A stretch of DNA of 64,000 nucleotides, taken from the NCBI GenBank assembly GCA_041746855.1, contig JBGTGG010000152.1:17916-81915 (forward strand), in the 5' to 3' direction. The translations under genes were made by a program, and so were the position numbers. The notes below the pieces were generated by a model. The model was not told where the DNA came from. It ran no database searches and was given only the letters and a program-made list of their open reading frames with translations. Within the stretch, counting starts at the first letter, position 1, and each line of letters starts with the position of its first letter. The stretch comes from JBGTGG01 sp041746855. Lineage in GTDB: Bacteria; Bacteroidota; Bacteroidia; Cytophagales; Cyclobacteriaceae. Of this stretch, positions 45,142 through 52,830 are shown piece by piece.

Positions 45142-45999
45142 TCACACGTATTGTGAAGGCGTTTTTCCGGTTATGCGTTTAAAGACCCGATTGAAGTTTG
45201 ATACGTTTGAAAAGCCTGTTTCAAAGCAAATTTCGGTGATCGACTTATCTTTATTATTGATTAATAATTGCGAAGCCTGGCTTACACGAACCTCATTCAG
45301 GAAAGTGGTATAGGTTTTCATCGTCCTGGTTTTGAAATAGCGACAAAATGCTTCTGATGATAGGTTTGCAATTTGCGCCACTTCCTCAATATAAATTTTG
45401 CGATGTGCATTGTTAAAAGTGAATTGAAGAATATCGTTCATGCGTTTTCCTTCATTGGTGGAATAGGTATTGCTTTTCGAAAGCACACTTAAAAATCCGC
45501 AATCCTTTTTGCCTTTTTGAATAATCTGTAGCGCATGAAAAAACTGTATGATTTTTTCAACTCCCGTTGATTGTACAATACTTTCCAATTGCGCTGTTAG
45601 TAAACGTTTTGTTTTACCTGTAATGCGAATACCTTTTTGTGCATCAACCAATAATTTTTTCAGTTGTTGCATTTCCGTTAATTCCCAAAAGGTTTTTCCT
45701 AAGTAGGTTTCATTAAAGTAAATGGAGATGGATTTTGCCTGATTGGATTTCTTCTTTATAAAGAAGCGTTCATCATTGCGAAAAACATGGGCTTGATTTC
45801 CGCCAAGGAAAAAAATATCGCCTGCTTGAAACCGCCCAACATAATCACCAATAATCAACATACCTTCGCTTTTTTGAATCCACATGATTTGGTGTTCATC
45901 ATGTTGGTGTAGTCGATCATAAAAATGGGGTAGACTGTCCAGTTGTAAGCGAAAGGCTTCATTCTTGGTTTGGGGTACTTTAAAGGGTACGACTTTCAT
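45142..45999 (-). CDS. AraC family transcriptional regulator
   Basis: 285 residues: N-terminal cupin sensing domain (RLHQHDEHQIMWI, FFLGGNQAHVF) and C-terminal pair of helix-turn-helix motifs (IYIEEVAQIANLSSEAFCRYFK and SITEICFETGFSNVSNFNRVFK, then TPSQYV). Divergent from the hydroxyproline cluster across a 156-bp region with a palindrome, so it is the likely regulator of that operon. A sugar or imino acid inducer is plausible. Confidence 0.92.
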   Translation of the reverse strand: MKVVPFKVPQTKNEAFRLQLDSLPHFYDRLHQHDEHQIMWIQKSEGMLIIGDYVGRFQAGDIFFLGGNQAHVFRNDERFFIKKKSNQAKSISIYFNETYLGKTFWELTEMQQLKKLLVDAQKGIRITGKTKRLLTAQLESIVQSTGVEKIIQFFHALQIIQKGKKDCGFLSVLSKSNTYSTNEGKRMNDILQFTFNNAHRKIYIEEVAQIANLSSEAFCRYFKTRTMKTYTTFLNEVRVSQASQLLINNKDKSITEICFETGFSNVSNFNRVFKRITGKTPSQYV

Positions 46000-46028
46000 T
46001 GTTGAACTAATTTGATCGGTTTAAAGGT

Positions 46029-46075
46029 ACCTGATTCATTAAACAGGTCAAAATAGTATCAGTACTGACTATTTT
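46029..46075. promoter_or_regulatory. Candidate operators between araC-type gene and hydroxyproline operon
   Basis: AAAATAGT (46050-46057) and ACTATTTT (46068-46075) are a perfect inverted repeat whose centre contains CAGTACTG, itself palindromic. Just before it ACCTGATT and AAACAGGT form a second, imperfect one. Both lie in the divergent gap, 30-80 bp from the AraC gene start. Confidence 0.5.
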
Positions 46076-46155
46076 CAGTAAACATTTTTTTGAAACACCT
46101 CCCTACATTTGATAACAAATTGACAATTAATAATTCACCATTAACAATAAACCCC

Positions 46156-47043
46156 ATGTTTCAAGGCGTATACCCTGCACTTACCACTAAGTTTACCGCG
46201 GATGATAAACTCGATTTTCCCTTATTCAAGAAAAACCTGGACGCGCAGCTAGCCGCAGGTGTAGAAGGAGTAATCCTTGGCGGAACGTTAGGCGAGGCCA
46301 GTGTTCTTTCAAATGAAGAAAAATTTGAGTTGGTAAAGTTTACCATAGACGAGATCGACAACAAAGTTCCGGTAGTGATGAACATTGCTGAAGGAAGTAC
46401 ACGCGAAGCGATCACGTTGGCACAGGAAGCAGAAAAGCTCGGTACAAAAGGATTGATGATGTTGCCACCGATGCGCTATAAATCCGACCATCGCGAAACA
46501 GTAAGGTATTTTTTGGATGTAGCAAAGGAGAGTTCACTTCCGATTATGATTTACAATAATCCGGTAGACTATAAAATTGATGTTACAATTGCGATGTTTG
46601 AGGAGTTGGCAGAACAAAAGAATATTGTTGCTGTAAAAGAATCTACACGTGATGTTACCAACGTAAGCAGAATGATCAATCGCTTTGGTGATCGGTTTAA
46701 AATACTTTGTGGAGTAGACACATTAGCGATGGAAGAATTGGTGATGGGTGCTGATGGTTGGGTTGCAGGATTGGTGTGTGCATTCCCTGCAGAGACGGTT
46801 GCGATCTATAAATTAGTTAAAGCAGGAAAAATAAAAGAGGCATTGGAAATTTATCGTTGGTTTATTCCGTTGTTGGAGTTGGATATCCACGCAAAGTTGG
46901 TGCAATACATTAAATTAGCAGAACAAGAAACCGGAATTGGTTCCGAGATTGTTCGTGCTCCGAGATTAACATTAGTAGGCACTGAGCGTGAGGAAGTTCT
47001 AAAAATTATCCGGGATGGAATTAAAACAAGACCAACTTTATAA
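46156..47043 (+). CDS. Pyrroline-4-hydroxy-2-carboxylate deaminase (DapA family)
   Basis: 295 residues from the ATG at 46156; the frame extends 22 codons upstream without DapA similarity. TIM-barrel lyase of the N-acetylneuraminate/DHDPS superfamily: the Schiff-base Lys161 in VAVKEST, Tyr133 in MIYNNP and GGTLGEASVL. Its partners (epimerase, D-amino acid dehydrogenase and 2-oxoglutarate semialdehyde dehydrogenase) point to deamination of the hydroxyproline-derived pyrroline to 2,5-dioxopentanoate. A dihydrodipicolinate synthase role is less likely in this context. Confidence 0.87.
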   Translation: MFQGVYPALTTKFTADDKLDFPLFKKNLDAQLAAGVEGVILGGTLGEASVLSNEEKFELVKFTIDEIDNKVPVVMNIAEGSTREAITLAQEAEKLGTKGLMMLPPMRYKSDHRETVRYFLDVAKESSLPIMIYNNPVDYKIDVTIAMFEELAEQKNIVAVKESTRDVTNVSRMINRFGDRFKILCGVDTLAMEELVMGADGWVAGLVCAFPAETVAIYKLVKAGKIKEALEIYRWFIPLLELDIHAKLVQYIKLAEQETGIGSEIVRAPRLTLVGTEREEVLKIIRDGIKTRPTL

Positions 47044-47054
47044 AACAACACAAC

Positions 47055-48524
47055 ATGTTTCAAGACGCAACACCACAAGAAATTGATCAGGCATTAAAAG
47101 AAGCGCATCTCGCTTTTCAATCGTATAAAAATTTTTCAGGTAAAAAGAAGGCAACATTCCTTCGTGCAATTGCGGATGAGATGGAAGCACTAGGGGATAC
47201 CCTGGTGCATACGGCAATGGAAGAAGCACATTTGCCAGAAGGCCGAATTCTTGGTGAGCGTGGAAGGACGATGGGACAACTTCGCATGAATGCGGATTTA
47301 TTGGAAGAGGGTTCATGGGTAGATGCACGTATTGACACTGCCATGCCTGATCGTAAACCTTTGCCTCGAACGGATTTACGAAAAATGATGGTGCCGATTG
47401 GACCGGTGGTTGTTTTTGGCGCAAGTAATTTTCCGCTGGCCTATTCAACAGCAGGAGGTGATACGGCTTGTGCATTGGCAGCCGGTTGCCCGGTCATTGT
47501 GAAAGCCCATCCTGATCATGCCAAGACTTCTCAGTTGGTTGCGGATTGTATTGCGAAAGCAGCAAAAGATAATGGAATCCCCGAAGGTGTTTTTCATCAC
47601 TTGCATGGAAGCGGTTATGAAGTGGGTACTGCATTGGTGCAACATCCCTTTACAAAAGCAGTAGGTTTTACGGGTTCTTTTGGTGGCGGAAAAGCATTGT
47701 TTGATCTGGCAAATAAACGTCCGGAACCGATTCCTGTTTTTGCAGAGATGAGCAGCATCAATCCGGTGATCTTATTACCCGAATCATTAGAGAAAAACTA
47801 TGCGCAAACTGCTGGTAATCTTACTGGATCAATCACGCTTAGTTCTGGACAATTTTGCACCAACCCTGGGTTGATCATCGCGATAGAAGATGATGGGTTG
47901 AAAAACTTCATTTCCGCATTGGCGAAAGGAATTGAAACCGTTGCACCTGAACACATGCTCAATGATGGGATTGCAAAAAACTATTATAAGAAATTGGAAA
48001 GTGCGCTGGCGCAAAAGGGTGTTTCCATTGAAGCACAAGTAAGTGGTGAATCGCCTAAAGGCAAACCTGTTGTCGCTTCCGTTCAAGCTGAAGAATTTTT
48101 GAAAAACCCTGCGTTGGCAGAAGAGGTGTTCGGTCCGTTTTCATTGATTATAAAATGCAAAGACATCGATCAACTGCATACGATACTTTCTAATCTGCAC
48201 GGACAATTAACTGCTACTATTATTGGAGAAGAAGCAGAGTTGACGAAGCATCAAAATATCATCAATGTAATTCGTGAAAAAGCTGGTCGGATTGTGATCA
48301 ATGGTGTTCCTACCGGAGTAGAAGTTTGCCCCGCAATGCACCATGGAGGACCGTTTCCATCTTCAACAGATTCAAGGTTTACCGCTGTGGGTAGAGATTC
48401 CATAAAGCGCTTCGTACGCCCGGTATGTTTTCAGAATTTCCCGAATGCATTGCTTCCGGAGGAATTGAAGGATGGAAATCCGTTGGGGATTTTACGACTG
48501 GTGAATAACGAATTAACGAAATGA
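47055..48524 (+). CDS. 2-oxoglutarate semialdehyde dehydrogenase
   Basis: 489 residues of the NADP-linked aldehyde dehydrogenase branch found in hydroxyproline and sugar-acid clusters. Catalytic Cys268 in SSGQFCTNPG, general base in FAEMSSINPVILLPE, and VFGASNFPLAYSTAGGDTACAL in the cofactor domain. Oxidises 2,5-dioxopentanoate to 2-oxoglutarate, the last step of the pathway. Starts 11 bp after the deaminase gene. Its stop codon is followed at once by a heptad repeat array. Confidence 0.9.
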   Translation: MFQDATPQEIDQALKEAHLAFQSYKNFSGKKKATFLRAIADEMEALGDTLVHTAMEEAHLPEGRILGERGRTMGQLRMNADLLEEGSWVDARIDTAMPDRKPLPRTDLRKMMVPIGPVVVFGASNFPLAYSTAGGDTACALAAGCPVIVKAHPDHAKTSQLVADCIAKAAKDNGIPEGVFHHLHGSGYEVGTALVQHPFTKAVGFTGSFGGGKALFDLANKRPEPIPVFAEMSSINPVILLPESLEKNYAQTAGNLTGSITLSSGQFCTNPGLIIAIEDDGLKNFISALAKGIETVAPEHMLNDGIAKNYYKKLESALAQKGVSIEAQVSGESPKGKPVVASVQAEEFLKNPALAEEVFGPFSLIIKCKDIDQLHTILSNLHGQLTATIIGEEAELTKHQNIINVIREKAGRIVINGVPTGVEVCPAMHHGGPFPSSTDSRFTAVGRDSIKRFVRPVCFQNFPNALLPEELKDGNPLGILRLVNNELTK

Positions 48525-48620
48525 TGCTGGATGCTGGATACTGGATACTGGATACTGGATTCTGGATTCTGGTATCTAGCGACTAGTATCCAGTATCTAG
48601 CGAGTAGCATCTAGTATCTT
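48525..48620. repeat. Self-complementary heptad array (solo hairpin)
   Basis: Thirteen or so in-phase 7-bp units. 48525-48573 reads TGCTGGA twice, TACTGGA three times, then TTCTGGA and TTCTGGT. 48574-48620 continues in the same 7-bp phase with the opposite orientation (ATCTAGC, GACTAGT, ATCCAGT and variants). The two halves would fold into a long imperfect hairpin centred near 48574. It fills the whole gap between the dehydrogenase and epimerase genes. Confidence 0.85.
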
Positions 48621-48635
48621 TAAAAAATTCATCCC

Positions 48636-49634
48636 ATGACCAAAACATTTTTTTGTATTGATGCGCACACGTGTGGCAATCCGGTAAGATTAGTAGCCGG
48701 TGGTGGCCCCATTCTCCAAGGGAAAAGCATGAGCGAAAAGCGCCAACACTTTTTGAAAGAATATGATTGGATCCGCAAGGGATTGATGTTCGAGCCGCGT
48801 GGGCATGATATGATGAGCGGAAGCATTTTGTATCTGCCTTCCGATCCGCAAAATGATATAGGGGTTTTATTTATTGAAACCAGTGGCTGCCTGCCGATGT
48901 GCGGTCATGGTACGATTGGCACTGTTACGATCGCTATTGAGCAAGGGTTGGTGGTTCCGAAAGTTCCAGGTAAGCTGAGACTGGAAGTGCCTGCAGGATT
49001 GGTCGAAATCGAGTATCAACAAGAAGGTAAGAAAGTCACTTCGGTAAAACTTAAAAATATTAAATCCTATCTGGCTCAGGAAAATGTAATCGCTGCATGT
49101 CCGGATTTAGGGGAGCTCACCATGGATGTTTCGTATGGTGGAAATTTTTATGCAATCGTAGATGTGCAAAAGAATTTTTCAGGATTGGAAAATTATTCAG
49201 CGGACCAACTGATCAGTTGGAGTCGTGAGTTGCGGAAGAATATAAATGACAAGTATACATTCGTACACCCTGAAAATCCAACCATCAATGGGTGCAGTCA
49301 TATCCTGTGGGCAGGCAAAACAATTGATCCAACATCAACTGCGCGCAATGCTGTTTTCTATGGAGATAAAGCAATCGATCGCTCGCCTTGTGGAACCGGA
49401 ACTTCAGCACGCCTTGCCCAATGGTTTGCAAAAGGAAAACTAAAAGTAGGAGAGCCGTTTATTCATGAAAGTATTATCGGTTCAAAGTTTATTGGAAGAG
49501 TAGAGGAAACTACAACATTAGCTGGTAAGCCCGCCATCATTCCGAGCATAGAAGGGTGGGCGCGTGTTACGGGTTACAATACAATTATCATTGATGATGA
49601 CGATCCGTATGCGCATGGGTTTCAGGTGATATGA
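48636..49634 (+). CDS. 4-hydroxyproline epimerase
   Basis: 332 residues of the proline racemase family. Both catalytic cysteines are present: Cys89 in PMCGHGTIG and Cys252 in RSPCGTGTSARL, which excludes the trans-3-hydroxyproline dehydratases that carry Thr at the second site. Interconverts trans-4-hydroxy-L-proline and cis-4-hydroxy-D-proline. Context of the dehydrogenase, deaminase and semialdehyde dehydrogenase makes epimerase more likely than proline racemase. Confidence 0.92.
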   Translation: MTKTFFCIDAHTCGNPVRLVAGGGPILQGKSMSEKRQHFLKEYDWIRKGLMFEPRGHDMMSGSILYLPSDPQNDIGVLFIETSGCLPMCGHGTIGTVTIAIEQGLVVPKVPGKLRLEVPAGLVEIEYQQEGKKVTSVKLKNIKSYLAQENVIAACPDLGELTMDVSYGGNFYAIVDVQKNFSGLENYSADQLISWSRELRKNINDKYTFVHPENPTINGCSHILWAGKTIDPTSTARNAVFYGDKAIDRSPCGTGTSARLAQWFAKGKLKVGEPFIHESIIGSKFIGRVEETTTLAGKPAIIPSIEGWARVTGYNTIIIDDDDPYAHGFQVI

Positions 49635-49696
49635 GCTGGTTGCTAGATACTAGATACTGGATACTGGTTACTGGATTTTGATACTGGAACTGGATT
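49635..49696. repeat. Heptad repeat array, upstream of four-helix gene
   Basis: About nine units, GCTGGTT, GCTAGAT, ACTAGAT, ACTGGAT, ACTGGTT, ACTGGAT, a 6-base unit, ACTGGAA and CTGGATT. Orientation is TACTGGA on the plus strand, opposite to the array at the end of the four-helix gene. It starts at the base following the epimerase stop. Confidence 0.85.
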
Positions 49697-49724
49697 TATT
49701 TGCAAATTATTTTAGATTACTGAA

Positions 49725-50219
49725 ATGAGTTATAAGAAGCTGCAAATTTGGGAAAAGGCAAGGGAACTTTCGATCATGATTCATGAGATGTCTTTAAAGT
49801 TGCCTAAGATGGAACAGTTCGAAGAGGCTCAACAAATAAGAAGATCGATAAAATCTGTAAGATCAAATATTGTTGAAGGATATGGTCGAAGATTTTATAA
49901 GCAGGAATTTGTCCGGTTTATAATCATAGCATTGGCTTCCAACGATGAAACGATTGATCATCTGGAAACTTTGTTCGAAACCAAGTCATTAACGGATGAG
50001 AATGAATTTAATGACTTAAAGAGCCGTCTAGTATCACTTGGAAAAATGCTAAACAACTTTCTTGCAGCATTGCACCGAGATCATAACAAAAATTTCTCCG
50101 CCCAGGAACCCGATGTCGAATATGTAAACAGGTACTCAATCCAGCCTCAAGAATCAAGTATCCAGCAACCAGAATCCAATATTCAGGATCCAGCATCCAG
50201 TAACCAGAATCCTTTATGA
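49725..50219 (+). CDS. Four-helix-bundle protein of the 23S rRNA intervening-sequence family
   Basis: 164 residues. Residues 1-122 are the S23/IVP-type four-helix bundle: KLQIWEKARELSIMIHEMS, then QIRRSIKSVRSNIVEGYGRR, FVRFIIIALASNDETIDHL and a final helix LKSRLVSLGKMLNNFLAAL. In rRNA such ORFs sit in hairpin-forming insertions; here the gene is inside an operon. The last ~28 residues (IQPQESS, IQQPESN, IQDPASS, NQNPL) are encoded by an array of 7-bp repeats, three repeats per 7 residues. The TGA overlaps the ATG of the next gene by 4 bp. Function of the family is not known. Confidence 0.85.
   Translation: MSYKKLQIWEKARELSIMIHEMSLKLPKMEQFEEAQQIRRSIKSVRSNIVEGYGRRFYKQEFVRFIIIALASNDETIDHLETLFETKSLTDENEFNDLKSRLVSLGKMLNNFLAALHRDHNKNFSAQEPDVEYVNRYSIQPQESSIQQPESNIQDPASSNQNPL
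50138..50214. repeat. Heptad repeat array inside the four-helix gene
   Basis: Eleven in-phase units (AATCCAG, CCTCAAG, AATCAAG, TATCCAG, CAACCAG, AATCCAA, TATTCAG, GATCCAG, CATCCAG, TAACCAG, AATCCTT). It is inverted with respect to the array at 49635-49696, so the gene is flanked by complementary ends. Fully within the reading frame. Confidence 0.88.
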
Positions 50220-51454
50220 GAATCGGGATCATCGGTGGTGGCATCATCGGATTATCCACAGCCTACTATTTAAAAAAAGCAGGACATCACGTTACTGTTC
50301 TTGATAAAGGCAACATACAGGAGGGTTGCTCTTTTGGAAATGCCGGGATGATTGTTCCGAGTCATATTATTCCGTTGGCAGCTCCGGGCATGATTGCTAA
50401 AGGATTGCGCTGGATGTTTAATTCCTCCAGTCCGTTTTATGTGAAGCCGCGCCTGGATGTTGATTTGGCCAAGTGGGGTTTTCATTTTTATAGAAATGCT
50501 AATGCAGCGCATGTAAAAAAATCTATTCCTGCGTTGCGTGATTTGAGTTTGTTAAGCCGGGCGGCTTTTGCGGAACTTGCCACTGAACTTCTTTTCAACT
50601 TTGATTACCATGAGCGTGGTTTGTTAATGCTGTATCAAAAAGCAGAAACCGAAAGAGAGGAAATTGAAACTGTTGAGATTGCCAATGAAAATGGTATCAA
50701 AGCAGAAGTATTGACCGCTGCACAAGTTCAGGCCATGGAACCTGACGTAAAAGTTTCGGTGAGGGGAGGGGTTTTCTTTCCTGGTGATGCGCACATTACT
50801 CCGCAGACTTTTATGAAAGGATTATACAATCATTTAAAAAATGTTGGCGTTGTTTTTAAAGAAAAGTGTACGGTTGAAAATTTTCAAATCGAAAATGGAA
50901 ATATTAGAAAAGTAATTACCCGTTCGGGCGATTATGATTTTGATGAAGTGGTGTTGACGGCAGGTAACTGGTCGGGTGAGTTGGCGAAAAAATTAAAAAT
51001 TAATCTTCCGATGCAAGCCGGTAAAGGATACAGTTTTACGTTGCCTGAAGTTTCAAAGAACATTCACATCCCTTCTATTTTCCTTGAACCCAGAGTGGCA
51101 GTTACACCCATGGGAAATTCACTCCGGTTTGGAGGCACCATGGAGATTTGCGGAAACGATCCTACTATTAATATGAATCGCGTGAAAGGAATTGTTGATT
51201 CGATTAAAGATTTTTATCCGGAGATGGAGGTGGCCATGCCGAAGAAAGAAGAAGTATGGTACGGCTTTCGTCCGTGTTCACCCGATGGGCTTCCGTATAT
51301 CGGTCGTTCAAAGAAGATCAGGAATTTAATTTTTAATACAGGCCATGCGATGATGGGTGTTAGCCTGGCCCCGGGTTCAGCAAAAGTAGTTTCTCAAATT
51401 ATTCAGGGAAAAACTGAAGTTGATCCGATGTTTGATCCTGAACGGTTCAATTGA
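50216..51454 (+). CDS. D-hydroxyproline (D-amino acid) dehydrogenase
   Basis: 412 residues, FAD-dependent DadA-like. Dinucleotide motif IGIIGGGIIGLSTAYYLKKAG at the N-terminus (read as two halves), GCSFGNAGMIVPS for FAD, WYGFRPCSPDGLPYIG and TGHAMMGVSLAPGSAK at the C-terminus. Would oxidise cis-4-hydroxy-D-proline to the pyrroline used by the DapA-like deaminase, passing electrons to the respiratory chain. Translationally coupled to the preceding four-helix gene (ATGA), a surprising arrangement for an accessory protein. Confidence 0.9.
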   Translation: MRIGIIGGGIIGLSTAYYLKKAGHHVTVLDKGNIQEGCSFGNAGMIVPSHIIPLAAPGMIAKGLRWMFNSSSPFYVKPRLDVDLAKWGFHFYRNANAAHVKKSIPALRDLSLLSRAAFAELATELLFNFDYHERGLLMLYQKAETEREEIETVEIANENGIKAEVLTAAQVQAMEPDVKVSVRGGVFFPGDAHITPQTFMKGLYNHLKNVGVVFKEKCTVENFQIENGNIRKVITRSGDYDFDEVVLTAGNWSGELAKKLKINLPMQAGKGYSFTLPEVSKNIHIPSIFLEPRVAVTPMGNSLRFGGTMEICGNDPTINMNRVKGIVDSIKDFYPEMEVAMPKKEEVWYGFRPCSPDGLPYIGRSKKIRNLIFNTGHAMMGVSLAPGSAKVVSQIIQGKTEVDPMFDPERFN

Positions 51455-51795
51455 TTTGCGATTTTTAATTTGCGATTAGTGAGTTATGATTTGGTGGTTA
51501 AAAAATTATTGCACAAAGGACCACTAAGATTGCACTAAGGGTCACAGAGAATTTCTTTGTTTTTCTTTGAGCTCCTTCGTGGAGCTCTGTGAAATATTCA
51601 TCAAGCATTCAGCATTGTCCAAAGACTTTTCTCCGCCAGTTGACGGATCTGAGGGACACGCACTCCGTCATTCAGAGGGAGGTACAGCCCGCCCCGATTT
51701 ATCGGGGACCGAAGAATCTTTCGGAATACTGCAAGAAAGACCACCAATATCACAGCGCATTTATGTAAAAGTTCTATTGATAAAAAGCAAAAGAA
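51455..51795. repeat. Mosaic of REP-like intergenic repeats
   Basis: No gene seen. Holds several small palindromes: GAGCTCC-TTCGT-GGAGCTC (51569-51587), nested in a wider CACAGAG / CTCTGTG pair, and CCCCGAT-TT-ATCGGGG (51692-51707). A stretch CCGTCATTCAGAGGGAGG then ACCGAAGAATCTTTCGG resembles repeats found scattered in Bacteroidota genomes. A short open frame at 51567-51812 is judged spurious. Confidence 0.65.
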
Positions 51796-52197
51796 CTATT
51801 CCTCGATGTTGAATATTTTTTGTATCGAAGCTTTCGCTTCAGCAACCGAATAGGGTTTAGACAGGTAATAGGATGCTCCTAGTTGCATACATAACTCCTG
51901 GTCTAATGGATTGGGGGCTGTTGTATAGATAATGGTAGGGATATTGATAAAACGTGGATCGCTTTTGATGCCTTTCAGGCAAGCTTTTCCGTCCATAGTG
52001 GGCATGTTGACATCCAGGAAAATATAGTCTGGGATCACACCCGACTCCTCGAGATATTTCATTACCTGCGCACCATCCATCGCATTCATGCATTCGATTT
52101 GTGGGTCAATAAGTTCCATCACCTCGGTGAAGAAGGAATAATCCTCGATATCATCTTCCGCATATACGACCAACATACTCTTTTTTAGTTTAGACAT
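51796..52197 (-). CDS. Single-domain response regulator
   Basis: 133 residues, one CheY-like receiver domain and no output domain. Phospho-acceptor Asp62 in YIFLDVNMPTMDG, acidic pair at VYAEDDIED and the conserved Lys in YYLSKPYS. Works by protein contacts or phosphorelay; no kinase is adjacent. The 77-residue gene lies 47 bp upstream on the same strand. Confidence 0.92.
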   Translation of the reverse strand: MSKLKKSMLVVYAEDDIEDYSFFTEVMELIDPQIECMNAMDGAQVMKYLEESGVIPDYIFLDVNMPTMDGKACLKGIKSDPRFINIPTIIYTTAPNPLDQELCMQLGASYYLSKPYSVAEAKASIQKIFNIEE

Positions 52198-52244
52198 TCG
52201 TTGTGGAATTCCAGCCCCTCGTGTAGAAATTTTATCCCCTTGTC

Positions 52245-52478
52245 TTACGCTTCGTCATCGACCTCTGCGAGATACTTCATCGAGAGTTCCTGCCAGGGCA
52301 ATTGAATAACACTAGATGTTGGAAGCGGGGTTATTTCTGTTAATTCCCAGGTTTCATCGCCTGAAACTTCAGCTTTCTTCATGATTCGTTGGCCTATCCT
52401 GAAAAGCCGGTCCGTGGCGATTTCCATAAGGACCATCCCTGTATTGAGTGTGATTTCTGAGGTGATTGGAACAAACAT
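52245..52478 (-). CDS. Small hypothetical protein, 77 residues
   Basis: Soluble, no signal peptide, beta-rich start (MFVPITSEITLNTGMVLMEI) and acidic end (KYLAEVDDEA). Not recognised. Same strand as, and upstream of, the response regulator; they may be co-transcribed. Confidence 0.5.
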   Translation of the reverse strand: MFVPITSEITLNTGMVLMEIATDRLFRIGQRIMKKAEVSGDETWELTEITPLPTSSVIQLPWQELSMKYLAEVDDEA

Positions 52479-52760
52479 ATACTTTATTTTGGTACAGCTT
52501 AGTCAAGTGACAAAAGGCATACCAAGGTGTTGTGTGTTACCCAAATGATAGCATTCAGCATCGAGTCCTACTTAGTTAAGTTTAAATATTGCGTGCCTAC
52601 AGCACTTGGAATGCTCTATCAATTTGAATGGCTACTAATATTTAATGCCTAATGGCATGCGAAATTCCCAGAGGAAAAAATTGGTAGCCACACAAGAACA
52701 CACGCGCTAACTAATCTTGTTTAGGATGAAATATTCTTCATGTTTAGTTGTGACAAAGTA
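52479..52760. other. Intergenic stretch without recognised gene
   Basis: About 280 bases between the 77-residue gene and the fourth heptad array. Frames are short. No hairpin with a T tract and no known repeat could be named. Confidence 0.5.
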
Positions 52761-52830
52761 AATCCAGTATCCAGCATCCAGCATCCAGCATCCAGTATCC
52801 AGCATCTAGTACCTAGCTTCCAGTACCTCC
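52761..52830. repeat. Heptad repeat array at the end of the PLDc_N gene
   Basis: Ten in-phase units (AATCCAG, TATCCAG, CATCCAG three times, TATCCAG, CATCTAG, TACCTAG, CTTCCAG, TACCTCC), oriented like the array in the four-helix gene. The minus-strand gene next to it ends inside the array, and its TAG stop is made from the repeat. No inverted partner array was found nearby. Confidence 0.85.

Noticed and set aside
48525..50214. CRISPR-like repetition between 48,525 and 50,214
   Set aside because: The units are 7 bp with no unique spacers and they change orientation. No cas genes are present.
51567..51812. 81-codon open frame on the plus strand
   Set aside because: It is made of REP-like palindromes and overlaps the end of the response regulator gene. 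Composition is not protein-like.
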